A stretch of DNA of 64,000 bases from Burkholderia anthina (GCF_001547525.1 NZ_CM003768.1:1364001-1428000); one strand, 5' to 3'. Counted from the first letter of the stretch, positions 39,445-47,786 are shown. Made by a program: numbers and translations. The notes: generated by a model from the sequence alone, not told the origin.

Positions 39445-39789
39445 ATGTCGACTATCGCAGCGCTGATGGACACCGCCGTGGCCGACGTTGAGCTCCTGCG
39501 CGTGCTCGACTCCGATGGGGACGATTTCAGCATTCCTCGGGATGTTGAATTTCTGCTGCGCGGTCCATCCGCGGAGAAGACATCGCTCGTTGCAAGCTTC
39601 ATCAATGACCACCAGTACGGCCGCGCGATCGCCGATCAATCAGGGGAAATTTATCGCGTCCTGGTGGTGATCAATATGCCTATCCAGCAGCACAATATCC
39701 TGTCCGTTTCCGGTTTCATGGTATGCCTGAGCATGCTCTACGGTTTGGAGTATGACGGGTGGGGGTGTCTTGTCCAGAGGCGCCACTGA
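39445..39789 (+). CDS. RraB-like inhibitor of ribonuclease E (phage-encoded)
   Basis: A 114-residue protein with the RraB fold pattern. It has DGDDFSIPRDVEFLLRGPSA at residues 24-43, a paired strand-helix region, and at residues 102-107 EYDGWG, the conserved end of RraB (compare VEYDGWGT in E. coli RraB). RraB binds RNase E and changes mRNA decay. The phage copy could protect phage transcripts or shift host RNA turnover. It lacks the acidic tail of E. coli RraB. It is divergent from the SOS-controlled gene at 39307. The RNase E target is inference from the family. Confidence 0.75.
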   Translation: MSTIAALMDTAVADVELLRVLDSDGDDFSIPRDVEFLLRGPSAEKTSLVASFINDHQYGRAIADQSGEIYRVLVVINMPIQQHNILSVSGFMVCLSMLYGLEYDGWGCLVQRRH

Positions 39790-39807
39790 CTACGGCACGT
39801 ATCATTG

Positions 39808-39819
39808 GAGGTACCTCCG
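39808..39819. repeat. 12-bp perfect palindrome over the SRAP ribosome-binding site
   Basis: GGAGGTACCTCC is a perfect inverted repeat whose GGAGG half is a Shine-Dalgarno sequence 2 bp before the ATG at 39822. It could be an operator or an RNA hairpin that occludes translation. Confidence 0.55.
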
Positions 39820-39821
39820 AG

Positions 39822-40502
39822 ATGTGCACGAACTACGTCGCGCCGGGCGAGGACCCGGGTCTGAGCGAGCTCAAGATCGACAGCTTCCGCGACCTGTACC
39901 GCTGGACCCCGTGGAAGCCCGAGATCTACCAGGACTACGACGCGCCGATCGTCGGCTACGTAGACGGGCAGTTTAAGCCGCTGATCGCTGGCTTCGGATT
40001 CTGGCCCCGCGCGCTGCAGAAGGCCAACGTCGAGAAGGCGAAGGAGCAAGGCAAGAAGCCGCCGATCATCCGCAGTACGATGAACGTGCGCGACGACAAC
40101 CTTGGGAAGTCGCCGCTGTACGGGCCGGCGTGGCGCGCCGGGCACCGCTGCCTGATCCCGGCGAAGTGGATCTACGAGCCGAACTGGGAGACTGGGAAGC
40201 ACATCCGGTACCGGATCGGGTTGGCGGGCTGGCGGCCGCTGTGCGTGGCTGGTATCTGGCGGACGCTTCAGCGCCCGGATGGCACCGAGCAGCATGCCAT
40301 GGCGATGATCACCGTGAACGGCGACGAACATCCGATCATGAAGCACATGCACCGGCCCGGCGATGAGAAGCGATCGGTCGTAATCCTGCGCCCGGACGAC
40401 TGGGAGGAATGGCTGACGACGTCGAACGTCGAGGCGGCCCGCGCGATGCTGCAGTTGTACCCGGCGGAGGACATGGCGGCCGAGCCGGCGGCAGCCGAAT
40501 GA
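39822..40502 (+). CDS. SRAP-domain protein (YedK/HMCES family)
   Basis: A 226-residue SOS-response-associated peptidase-like protein that in E. coli (YedK) forms a DNA-protein crosslink at abasic sites. The start at 39822 puts the catalytic cysteine at position 2 (MCTNYVAPG), as required after removal of Met. Other conserved points are visible: RSTMNVRDD (Asn), HRCLIPAKWIYEPN (Glu) and DEHPIMKHMHRP (His). It would protect single-stranded phage or host DNA during replication and SOS. It is the last gene before the attachment site. Confidence 0.88.
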   Translation: MCTNYVAPGEDPGLSELKIDSFRDLYRWTPWKPEIYQDYDAPIVGYVDGQFKPLIAGFGFWPRALQKANVEKAKEQGKKPPIIRSTMNVRDDNLGKSPLYGPAWRAGHRCLIPAKWIYEPNWETGKHIRYRIGLAGWRPLCVAGIWRTLQRPDGTEQHAMAMITVNGDEHPIMKHMHRPGDEKRSVVILRPDDWEEWLTTSNVEAARAMLQLYPAEDMAAEPAAAE

Positions 40503-40614
40503 GGCGAATTTCTCTGGAAGATGAGGAATTTTCGCTACGCCAGACAAGGATCTCGCGACACCAAATATTCCAATGTTTCGGTCTAACCTTATGAAATATA
40601 AGGAAAATATATAA
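40503..40614. other. AT-rich attachment arm
   Basis: This 112-bp stretch between the last prophage gene and the tRNA fragment is much richer in A and T than its surroundings. It contains CCTTAT-N5-ATAAGG near 40588-40604. It fits an integration arm with integrase or IHF sites. No gene is seen. Confidence 0.55.
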
Positions 40615-40662
40615 GGATTGTGATTCCTGTCGTCGTGGGTTCGAGTCCCATCAGCCACCCCA
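40615..40662 (+). other. right attachment site: 3' part of tRNA-His(GTG)
   Basis: GGATTGTGATTCC reads as the anticodon stem-loop with loop TTGTGAT (anticodon GTG), then a variable region, the T-arm GTGGGTTCGAGTCCCAT, acceptor strand CAGCCAC and CCCA. The 5' half of the tRNA is missing upstream, where prophage DNA stands. So this is the duplicated 3' end left by integration; the intact tRNA-His should be at the other prophage end, outside the window. Confidence 0.85.
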
Positions 40663-40674
40663 ACAAATTCAAGC

Positions 40675-40705
40675 AAAAAGCCCGGTTCATTGAGCCGGGC
40701 TTTTT
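40675..40705 (+). terminator. terminator of the tRNA-His transcription unit
   Basis: AAAAAGCCCGG (40675-40685) pairs with CCGGGCTTTTT (40695-40705), 11 bp, with a T-run. It follows the tRNA 3' end by 12 bp and marks the first host-derived sequence. Confidence 0.85.
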
Positions 40706-41149
40706 GCTTTTCGGCGTTCGGATAGAGCCTCGGCGTGTCTTGCCCGCGGTGTCTTTAACGAAGCGGCATCCCGTATTCAACGAAGCGACCGCGATACCAT
40801 GTCGGCGCTCGCGCGCTTCAAAAGTGCGGTTGCGTAAATCGAGTCACCCCGACGATATGGCTTCGATGTCGAATATGAAATCGCGGACGAGGCGGACAGG
40901 TGTTGAAATCGGGCGCGCGATCGTGCGTGGTATCGACCGATGGCGCCGCTTGTCTCGCATCGCCGACGGGGATGACGGAGATGGCGACGAGGCCTCGGGC
41001 CTGCTTCGTATCGCGCTTCCGTGTCGTTGCGCTGACAACGTTCGTACCCGTTTACCCGCGACGTTTTCTTTCCCGCCTAAGGTTCCCGCGCGCCGTGCCG
41101 TTATCTTCTCTGGACAGCCCTCGTGCCTCGAATGCTGATCCGTTTTCTT

Positions 41150-41182
41150 GCCTGCTCGCGCCAAACGCGAGCAGGCTTTTTT
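41150..41182 (+). terminator. strong intrinsic terminator
   Basis: GCCTGCTCGCG, loop CCAAA, CGCGAGCAGGC (41150-41176), then TTTTTT: an 11-bp perfect stem. What transcript it ends is not clear, since no gene is seen immediately upstream. Confidence 0.8.
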
Positions 41183-41316
41183 CGTTTACGGCCTTTCGTA
41201 ACCCGCTGATTGGCGGAATCGAACAGGGGCTTGGCGCAAACCGACAAAGTGCAACAGTCTTGCATGCGTGTAATGTAGGACCTTCCTCGTGCCCTCATGC
41301 TTTGCAGGGCCGTTCG

Positions 41317-41351
41317 ATCCCGATGACCGATGAAGGTGTCGGGATTTTTTT
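41317..41351 (+). terminator. intrinsic terminator
   Basis: ATCCCGA (41317-41323) pairs with TCGGGAT (41339-41345), followed by a run of T. It is located upstream of the acetyltransferase gene. Confidence 0.6.
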
Positions 41352-41464
41352 GCCCGCACGCCGAGATCCCGACAACGCGCCGCATGAAGTGCATCCCGCA
41401 AAGCACGGTATATTTTGCGATGACACATGCCGATCAAGAAAACCAGCACAAGGAGTTGCCGCCG

Positions 41465-41980
41465 ATGCCGGGCACCCGGACCACACTGCGCACCGCGACG
41501 GCGCACGACGCGAACCACATTGCTCGCCTGCACACGCTGAGCTGGCAAACCGCCTATAGCCATATCCTTCCGGCCGCCTATCTGACCGACGAGGTGCCGA
41601 CGGAGCACGCGGTTCGCTGGCGCAAGTATTTCGATCGCGACGAGAGCGAGTGGGGCTTCGTGCTGATCGCCGAATCGCACGGCGAGCCGGTCGGCTTCGT
41701 CAGCGCCGAGCGCCCCGTCGATCCGGCGCTTGGCGTGCTGCTCGACTGCCTGCACGTTCATCCTTCGCATCACGGCGGCGGCACGGGCAAGCGCATGATC
41801 GAAGCCGTTCGCGCGTGGGCCAGGTCGATCGGCGTGGGCAAGGTCCATCTGCAGGTGCTGGAGGGCAACGTGCGCGCGATCGGGTTCTACGAACACAACG
41901 GCTGGCGATTGGCCGGTGTCGAAACGTGTCGCCTCGGCCAAACGGAAGTCATTGACCGGATTTACGCGATCGAGGCTTGA
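41465..41980 (+). CDS. GNAT-family N-acetyltransferase
   Basis: A 171-residue GNAT protein. LLDCLHVHPSHHGGGTGKRM contains the Q/R-x-x-G-x-G/A-type acetyl-CoA loop (HHGGGTGKR), followed by the helix IEAVRAWARSIG and NVRAIGFYEHNGWRL, the usual C-terminal motif. It transfers an acetyl group from acetyl-CoA to an amine; the substrate is unknown. The start at 41465 follows AAGGAG; ATG 41420 is an alternative 15 codons upstream. Confidence 0.85.
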   Translation: MPGTRTTLRTATAHDANHIARLHTLSWQTAYSHILPAAYLTDEVPTEHAVRWRKYFDRDESEWGFVLIAESHGEPVGFVSAERPVDPALGVLLDCLHVHPSHHGGGTGKRMIEAVRAWARSIGVGKVHLQVLEGNVRAIGFYEHNGWRLAGVETCRLGQTEVIDRIYAIEA

Positions 41981-42059
41981 ACGCTTGCGGCTTCGGCGCG
42001 GGCGGCGGCAGCCGGCCGCCATGGCATCGCGCGAGGGGAAAGCCGAACGGACATTGCGA

Positions 42060-42524
42060 TCATTCGCCGCAATACCGCACAAGCAAATCGGCTTCGGTCT
42101 CGTGGATTTCGACGGGCAAGGTCGTCGCACCGGCATAGGCCAGATAGCGCGCGCGATGCTGGCCGTTACGGAACGACGCGACGCCGATTTTCGACAGGCC
42201 GGGAATACCGAGTAGCGTTCGCGTTCTCGTCTCGCGAAACGTGATGAACGGCATGTCCGGGATCCTGCTGCGGTTCGGATCGAGGAATTCGCGAATGCCG
42301 GCGGCTTTGCCAGGGGCCCAGTACTGAACCGACGGCAGTACGTAGTCGGTGGTGTCGCGGTCGGCGCAGGCCAGCAATTTCTTCAGGTCGACCGTCACGA
42401 CCCGATGCCGCGAGTCGTCGGACGAGAATACTCGCTTGAGGTGCGTGTAGGCATAGGGGGCGTGTCCGGGAAGCTGGACGATCCAGACATCTACGCCGCT
42501 TTGTTTTGCGTGAGCGAGCGTCAT
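42060..42524 (-). CDS. fertility-inhibition-factor-like protein (tentative)
   Basis: A 154-residue protein starting MTLAHAKQSGVDVWIVQLPG at 42524. The C-terminal FRNGQHRARYLAYAGATTLP and VEIHETEADLLVRYCG resemble proteins annotated as plasmid fertility inhibition factor family in Burkholderia, which share a ParB/sulfiredoxin-like GxHR pattern (NGQHRARYL). Such proteins limit conjugation by other plasmids. The assignment is from pattern memory and modest. Confidence 0.5.
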   Translation of the reverse strand: MTLAHAKQSGVDVWIVQLPGHAPYAYTHLKRVFSSDDSRHRVVTVDLKKLLACADRDTTDYVLPSVQYWAPGKAAGIREFLDPNRSRIPDMPFITFRETRTRTLLGIPGLSKIGVASFRNGQHRARYLAYAGATTLPVEIHETEADLLVRYCGE

Positions 42525-42664
42525 TATTTCCTCTGGTGGCGCGAGGTCTTTGTGATCCGAGTTTAGCAGCGCGACGACGGCCGCGGAGCAGGTCGACAAC
42601 GGAAATAGCAAGGCGGGGCAACTTTCGGTGCCATCGAAAGGGCAAAAGGAATGAGAGCGGTCAT

Positions 42665-42811
42665 ATGGCTGAGGTCGATATCGACAGGTTGCGAGAATAT
42701 CGTGATGCTGCCGGTGAAAATGAAGCGCTGCGCGAAATTCACGCAAGATTCACACTGTGCCGCGAAGCACGTCGGGTGCCGGGCGTCATAAAAATAGAGA
42801 GGGCGGATTGA
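42665..42811 (+). CDS. possible 48-residue small protein
   Basis: An open frame from ATG 42665: MAEVDIDRLREYRDAAGENE, helical and charged, ending 11 bp before the next gene. There is no strong ribosome-binding site. It could be the first cistron of the unit with 42823-43242, or non-coding. Confidence 0.35.
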   Translation: MAEVDIDRLREYRDAAGENEALREIHARFTLCREARRVPGVIKIERAD

Positions 42812-42822
42812 GCGGAGAAGCC

Positions 42823-43242
42823 ATGTCGTCGAAACTCGAGATCGAATATCTCGATTACTGTTTCACAGCAACGCTCGACGTCACGGCGTCGGGCCGTACC
42901 GCGGTTGTCGACAGGCAACTCGAATCCGCGGTGCGAAGCAGGACGCTCGCGTGGATCGTGTTCGATCGCTTTCTGGAGCGCAATGATTTCGCCAATGCGG
43001 AAGACGCGCGCGCCAGTATCATCGACTGGCTGGAGCGACTTGCCGATCCGAAGCCCGTCGCATCGACCGCGATTGCGAAGGCGAACGCGGTGGCGACCGG
43101 CGCGGTGGCGGCAGATTCGTCGACGGCCGAAATCGTTGGCGATGTCGCTATCGAGATCGTCGGCGATGCCGCTGTCGAGATCGTCAGCAATCTCGACTGG
43201 GGCGATATGGTTGCCGACTGGTTTTCCAGCGGCTCGTTGTAG
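42823..43242 (+). CDS. hypothetical protein with internal EIVGD repeats
   Basis: A 139-residue protein starting MSSKLEIEYLDYCFTATLDV after GCGGAGAAG. Residues about 103-125 contain three near-copies of EIVGD (EIVGDVAIEIVGDAAVEIVS). The composition is acidic. No family is recognised. The surrounding DNA is more AT-rich than the chromosome nearby, so it may be acquired. Confidence 0.55.
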   Translation: MSSKLEIEYLDYCFTATLDVTASGRTAVVDRQLESAVRSRTLAWIVFDRFLERNDFANAEDARASIIDWLERLADPKPVASTAIAKANAVATGAVAADSSTAEIVGDVAIEIVGDAAVEIVSNLDWGDMVADWFSSGSL

Positions 43243-43925
43243 TGACGAACTCGTGATTTCGTGACGCAGATCATTGCGTGCGTGAAATTCCTCGCGAAAA
43301 AATGAAGCGAAAATCACTTCGTCAAAAAATAGAATAATCCTGCTTTGACAATACCGGCGACTTACCGGAAACTGCGCGCGGTGCTGAAAAATTGAATTGA
43401 ATTAAGACGGGATAAACCGCTGGATGGGCAGGCGACCGCTGTCGGCCGGCTCTTCGTCAGCGAAGTCCGCAAGCAATGCGTCGCGCTTGAACCATGACGG
43501 TATTCGTCGGCACGCGAGCATGCCGGTTATCGTCACATTGTCACCAAAGGGTGAGTTGCCGCACAGACCGTCGCGTGACCCGCGATCACAATTTGACCGG
43601 TTGACCGTTCTTCCCCGGCCCGGTCAACCATTTCCCCGCTCGCTCGCGCAGGAGCGGGGGCTTTTTGCCCCCCGACGCCGGAAGGCTGCGTCGGCGGAAC
43701 CGGACAGGCGTCCGGCGGGCTGCGCGACGGCATTCGTTCGCGTCCCCACATCCGTTCGCCTGATCCGTACGAATCGTTTTCCTCGTGCCTGAGCGAACCC
43801 TCAGGCCCATCGCCGGTTTTTGCCGGCGATGCCTTGATCCCGGCGGCGGGCAACATCGCTGCCGGGATGTTTTTTGCGTCGGATGGCGTGACGTCACATC
43901 GCGCGCCACGGGCATGGCGCTTCGC
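43243..43925. other. intergenic stretch with AT-rich block and terminators
   Basis: About 680 bp without a convincing gene. An AT-rich part (about 43280-43415) is followed by GC-rich DNA with an intrinsic terminator CCCCGCTC/GAGCGGGG plus T-run (43634-43666). Two more hairpins follow at 43811-43828 and 43837-43875. Confidence 0.4.
43837..43875 (+). terminator. intrinsic terminator
   Basis: ATCCCGGC (43837-43844) pairs with GCCGGGAT (43861-43868), then GTTTTTT. Read leftwards it also lies just beyond the end of the DUF695-RraB gene (43926), so it may act for both strands. Confidence 0.6.
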
Positions 43926-44669
43926 TCATCCCGCCTGTTCGACGCTGGTTTCCCATCCGTCGTAGTTTCCGCCGAGCGCGCGTACCTCGCGATTGAGCGC
44001 GATCGTATGGCGCGTGATGTCGGCGAGCGCCATCGTGCCTTCGTGCGAAAACCGCACGGCGGACTTGCCGTCTTCGGTCGGCGCGACCGATTCGACCGGA
44101 TAGCCTTTCGCTTCGGCCCAGTCCGCGAACTGGTGCGCGTCGCTCGGGTCGGGGAAGTACGCCCAGTGCATCACGCGCCGGCCCACGTCGGGGACATCGC
44201 CTTGCTGCCGCAGCGCATCCAGCGTGCGCATGTCGCGCATGATCTGCCAGTCGTCGTCGGTCGGGTAGAGCGTCTGCCAGTAAGTGGCCTTGTCCGGGTC
44301 GTCCTGATGCGCGTACTGAAGTGCATAGGTCGTCTGGTCGGCCAGCGAATCGACGATTTCCGCGGCTGCCTCTTCGTCGAACGGCACGTAGAAAAGAAAA
44401 TCCCGGTTGCCGTCGACGGTGATGCGGCCGACCTGCACGCCGCCTTTCGCGATGATCGCGGCGTCGAGCAGATCCTCGATCTTCGCGAGATCGGCGAATT
44501 CGTCGCCGGTCGGCAGGCCTTCGGGCGACGGGCGCGCGAACGGGACGCGCACGCTCAGCAGCGACGTGCGCGGATCGCCTTCGGCGATTTCCGCAAAGCC
44601 ATGGTTGAAGCTGATGAAAGCCTGATGGTCGCCCATTCTGGCAGGGAAGGTTCCCCAGGCGTCGCTCAT
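43926..44669 (-). CDS. DUF695 - RraB fusion protein (host)
   Basis: A 247-residue protein starting MSDAWGTFPARMGDHQAFIS at 44669 after GGGAGAAAC. Residues about 1-135 are a DUF695 domain (FISFNHGFAEIAEGDPRTSL, RDFLFYVPFDEEAAAEIVDS). Residues about 165-245 match RraB: WAYFPDPSDAHQFADWAEAK, FSHEGTMALADITRHTIALN and GGNYDGWET. It probably regulates RNase E or a related RNase. It is a chromosomal counterpart of the phage RraB at 39445. Confidence 0.82.
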   Translation of the reverse strand: MSDAWGTFPARMGDHQAFISFNHGFAEIAEGDPRTSLLSVRVPFARPSPEGLPTGDEFADLAKIEDLLDAAIIAKGGVQVGRITVDGNRDFLFYVPFDEEAAAEIVDSLADQTTYALQYAHQDDPDKATYWQTLYPTDDDWQIMRDMRTLDALRQQGDVPDVGRRVMHWAYFPDPSDAHQFADWAEAKGYPVESVAPTEDGKSAVRFSHEGTMALADITRHTIALNREVRALGGNYDGWETSVEQAG

Positions 44670-44852
44670 GTGTTTCTCCCGTACACGATTGTCTGTTGAC
44701 GGTTGCAAAGCGTCCCAATGTATCATCGAAAATCGCGTTGGCCGGGCAAGCGCGCATGATCGCCGGCACGTGCGGGCCATGGTCGCGAGATCCGGCTGTC
44801 AGCCGCTTGCCGCGTGCAGGCGGCAGGCCGCAAAAATTCAAAGGAGATGCCG

Positions 44853-45161
44853 ATGTCGACGTTTGCGGTGAATGGTGTACGGATCGATCCGCTCAGCGCG
44901 CGCGTGACGCACGTGCGCTGGGCGGCCGTGAACCCGGCCGATCGCTCGTGGGCGGAGACGCCGCGCGAGGCCCCGGTGGCGGACGTGGCGCGCGCGCTTG
45001 CGTCCGGTAACGATGTCCGCGCGATCTTCTCGGCATCGGATACCACCGCGATCGGGCCCAGGCTGAAACGCGTGCTGTATCGCGATGCGTCGGAAGGCAT
45101 CGAGCTCGACATCGATGCAACGAGCGAGTCGCGCACGTTGCGCGATCTGCCGCAGATCTGA
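44853..45161 (+). CDS. 102-residue hypothetical protein
   Basis: It starts MSTFAVNGVRIDPLSARVTH after AAAGGAGA. The sequence (VTHVRWAAVNPADRSWAETP, GNDVRAIFSASDTTAIGPRL, LYRDASEGIELDID) suggests a small beta protein. It is conserved-looking but unassigned. It is divergent from the DUF695-RraB gene. Confidence 0.6.
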   Translation: MSTFAVNGVRIDPLSARVTHVRWAAVNPADRSWAETPREAPVADVARALASGNDVRAIFSASDTTAIGPRLKRVLYRDASEGIELDIDATSESRTLRDLPQI

Positions 45162-45201
45162 CTGCGGGCCGTTACCCCAAACGAATCGAGCGAGCGCGTC
45201 C

Positions 45202-45450
45202 ATGACCCTGTCCAGATTTTCCATCGTCCCGTCGGCATTCGCGCTGTGTCTGGCGCTTGCCGCCTGCCAGACCGCGTCCGGGCCGGCGCCCGTGCAACCG
45301 TCGCCGGAGACCGCGTCGACGACCGATCCTGCCTCGTCGCCGGTGGCCGCGCCGGATCGCGGCATGGGCCTCGCGCCCCGGTTGGCGGAACAGACTCACA
45401 GGGCCACCGGTCAATGTACGGCCAACGGTTCCGTCAACGTATGCAATTGA
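45202..45450 (+). CDS. small lipoprotein
   Basis: An 82-residue protein with signal MTLSRFSIVPSAFALCLALA and lipobox LALAAC, so Cys22 should be acylated. The mature part is Pro/Ser/Ala-rich and ends with CTANGSVNVCN, two cysteines that may pair. The function is unknown. Confidence 0.65.
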   Translation: MTLSRFSIVPSAFALCLALAACQTASGPAPVQPSPETASTTDPASSPVAAPDRGMGLAPRLAEQTHRATGQCTANGSVNVCN

Positions 45451-45553
45451 CCGATGTCGGCGCCGCGGCGCGTGATTCGCGCCATCGGTATCGGAATCCT
45501 CACATGCCGGCCGCGTCGATGGGCCGGCGGCCGTCGGCACGAGCGGGCGTGCA

Positions 45554-46096
45554 ATGACTGACGAGCGGAAACCAACGGATTCCGGCTGGCACGTCGATCC
45601 CGACGCGGAAACGGTCATCGGCGCGTTGCCGGTCACGCTGGCAGTCGACAGCCGAAGCCTGAAAAGCAGGGCGATCGTGTGTGCGGGGCTGGCCGTGGCG
45701 AGCCTGTGCGGTTACGTGGCCGCGCCGGCGCTCTGGCCGGTGGCGGCGCTGGCCGCGTTGCTGGGGCTGGCTAGTGCGGCGTTGTTCGTGTCGTCGCGGC
45801 GCAAGCTCGCGCTGCAGATCGACGAGACAGGCTTCCGGCTGATCGGCGCCGCGCGCGAAAAACCCGTCACGCCGTGGCGGGACGTCGCCGAATTCCGGAT
45901 CGTCAGCGTCGCCGGTAATCATTACATCGGCTACCAGTTCTCCGCGCATTCGTCGCGCACGAAGGTGCCGGGTGGCGTGATGCTGCCGATCGCCCGGTTT
46001 GCCGATTTTCCGCTCGGCGCGGTGGCCGGGTTGCTGGAAGCCTGCCGTCGTCAGTTCGGCCTGCCGGACGAACAGGCCGAGCGAACGGGCCGATGA
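45554..46096 (+). CDS. membrane protein with two transmembrane segments
   Basis: A 180-residue protein. Two hydrophobic segments lie close together (about residues 39-60 and 63-80, AIVCAGLAVASLCGYVAAPA and WPVAALAALLGLASAALFV), followed by a cytoplasmic PH-like domain (LALQIDETGFRLIGAAREKP, WRDVAEFRIVSVAGNHYIGY). The family is not recognised. Confidence 0.65.
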   Translation: MTDERKPTDSGWHVDPDAETVIGALPVTLAVDSRSLKSRAIVCAGLAVASLCGYVAAPALWPVAALAALLGLASAALFVSSRRKLALQIDETGFRLIGAAREKPVTPWRDVAEFRIVSVAGNHYIGYQFSAHSSRTKVPGGVMLPIARFADFPLGAVAGLLEACRRQFGLPDEQAERTGR

Positions 46097-46259
46097 CGCC
46101 CGAAACCGCGTTGTCCCGCGCCTCTGTCACTCGATCAAACAAAAAAATCCCGGGCGCCATGTCGATTTTCGCCGGAGTCGTCCGTCGTAGCATCGGAGGC
46201 GTGCGCAACGCGCGTCCGTCCCGATTTTCGATACGACAACCGACTGAAGGAGCGACACC

Positions 46260-46733
46260 ATGCCCACGTCCGTCAAGCCGATCCCGGAAGGGATGCGCAC
46301 GCTGACCCCGCACCTGATCTGTGCGGGCGCGACCGCAGCCATCGATTTCTACAAGCGCGCGTTCGACGCGACCGAACGATTCCGCCTCGCGATGCCCGAC
46401 GGCCGGCTCGCGCATGCGTGCCTCGCGATCGGGGATTCGACGCTGATGCTGGTGGATGAAATGCCCGAGCACGGTGCGCTGGGGCCGAAGGCGCTGAAAG
46501 GCACGCCCGTCTGCCTGCATCTGTACGTGCCGGACACCGATGCGGCGATCGCGAAGGCGGTGGCAGCCGGCGCGACGGTCACGATTCCGGCCGCGGACAT
46601 GTTCTGGGGCGATCGTTACGGGCAGGTCGAGGATCCGTTCGGGCATCGCTGGTCGCTGGCGACGCATCAGCGCGATCTGACACCCGAGCAGATCGCGGAC
46701 GCCATGGCCAGCGCGCCGCCTTGCGGCAGTTGA
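46260..46733 (+). CDS. VOC-family protein (PhnB / glyoxalase-like)
   Basis: A 157-residue VOC protein. It has TPHLICAGATAAIDFYKRAF, MPDGRLAHACLAIGDSTLML and DMFWGDRYGQVEDPFGHRWS, the PhnB-type pattern including H and E metal ligands. The exact substrate is unknown; many relatives are uncharacterised. A good ribosome-binding site (AAGGAGCGAC) precedes ATG 46260. Confidence 0.85.
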   Translation: MPTSVKPIPEGMRTLTPHLICAGATAAIDFYKRAFDATERFRLAMPDGRLAHACLAIGDSTLMLVDEMPEHGALGPKALKGTPVCLHLYVPDTDAAIAKAVAAGATVTIPAADMFWGDRYGQVEDPFGHRWSLATHQRDLTPEQIADAMASAPPCGS

Positions 46734-46814
46734 ACCGGCCCTCGTCGAACGACCGTGGGCGAGCGCGCTGCGCGGCGGCGCGATCTCGCCGCGGCCCGCG
46801 TGGCGCGTTCGCGG

Positions 46815-47786
46815 TCATGCGCCGGCCGTCTTGCCGTGCTGCTTGTGTTCGTACATCCGGCGATCGGCCGATGCCAGCAGGTCGGCGACGGTGCGATGGT
46901 GTGCGGGATCGTAGGCAACGTGCCCGACGCTGAACCGGATCGCGTAGCCGCGTGCGTCGGCGGCGTTGCGCTGCGCGAGCGCCTGCGTGACGCGTTCGAC
47001 GGGCTCGGCGACGTCGGCCGGATCGGTGGCGCTCAACAGCACGACGAACTCGTCGCCGCCGAGCCGTGCGATGACGTCGCTGTCGCGCAGCGCGCCCGTC
47101 AACGTTTCGGCGAACGCCTTGAGCGCGCGGTCGCCTTCGCCATGGCCGAAGCGATCGTTGATCGCCTTGAAATCGTTCAGGTCGAAGAACAGCAGCACGG
47201 CGTGACGGCCGACACGATCGCACAGCCTCAGCACGTGGCGGGCGAGAAGCTCGAAGCCGCGCCGGTTCGTCAGTTGCGTGAGTTCGTCGGTGGTCGCGAA
47301 ATGCAGCGCGGCGATCTCGCGCTCGGTCATGTGGGCGAGATCGCCCAGCAGCGCGAGTTCGTCGGGTTCGAGCGAGCGGGGCCGCGTGTCGATCAGGCAC
47401 AACGTGCCGATGGGGGCGCCGTTCGGAGCGGCGAGCGGCCGGCCGGCGTAGAAGCGGATGCCGGGCGCGCCGGTGACGAGCGGATTGTCGTGGAAGCGGT
47501 CGTCGTTCAGCGCGTCCTGGATCACCATCGTATCGGGCGCGAGCAGTGCGTGTGCGCAGAACGACACGTCGCGCGGCGTCTGCGCGGCGTCGAGGCCCGG
47601 ATGACTTTTGAACCACTGGCGGTTCTCGTCGACGAGGCTGACGAGGGCGATCGGGACGTCGAACAGCCGCCGCGCGAGGCGCGTCAGGCGATCGAAACGC
47701 TCTTCGGGCGGCGTATCGAGGATCGAGAGCGAATGAAGCGTATCGAGCCGGGCCGCCTCGTCGGCCGATTTCGGTGCGATTTGCAT
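46815..47786 (-). CDS. GAF-GGDEF diguanylate cyclase
   Basis: A 323-residue protein making cyclic di-GMP from two GTP. Residues about 20-150 are a GAF sensor (FDRLTRLARRLFDVPIALVS, FCAHALLAPDTMVIQDALND, FYAGRPLAAPNGAPIGTLCL). The GGDEF domain follows, with the active site GGDEF at about 243-247 and the product-inhibition I-site RDSD five residues before it. There is no transmembrane segment, so it is cytoplasmic. It probably responds to a small ligand or redox state. The start at 47786 is supported by AAGGC and by the GAF start. Confidence 0.92.
   Translation of the reverse strand: MQIAPKSADEAARLDTLHSLSILDTPPEERFDRLTRLARRLFDVPIALVSLVDENRQWFKSHPGLDAAQTPRDVSFCAHALLAPDTMVIQDALNDDRFHDNPLVTGAPGIRFYAGRPLAAPNGAPIGTLCLIDTRPRSLEPDELALLGDLAHMTEREIAALHFATTDELTQLTNRRGFELLARHVLRLCDRVGRHAVLLFFDLNDFKAINDRFGHGEGDRALKAFAETLTGALRDSDVIARLGGDEFVVLLSATDPADVAEPVERVTQALAQRNAADARGYAIRFSVGHVAYDPAHHRTVADLLASADRRMYEHKQHGKTAGA

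Larger units (their letters stand above)
40706..41464. other. gene-poor host stretch with two terminators
   Basis: About 760 bp without a convincing gene. Open frames of 100-220 codons exist but have unnatural Arg/Ser-rich composition. Two intrinsic terminators lie inside (41150-41182 and 41317-41351). It could hold remnants of earlier integrations at the same tRNA. Confidence 0.4.

Noticed and set aside
40620..41559. Open frames in the 40.6-41.5 kb host stretch as genes
   Set aside because: Ser/Arg-rich translations, no ribosome-binding sites, and interrupted by two intrinsic terminators.
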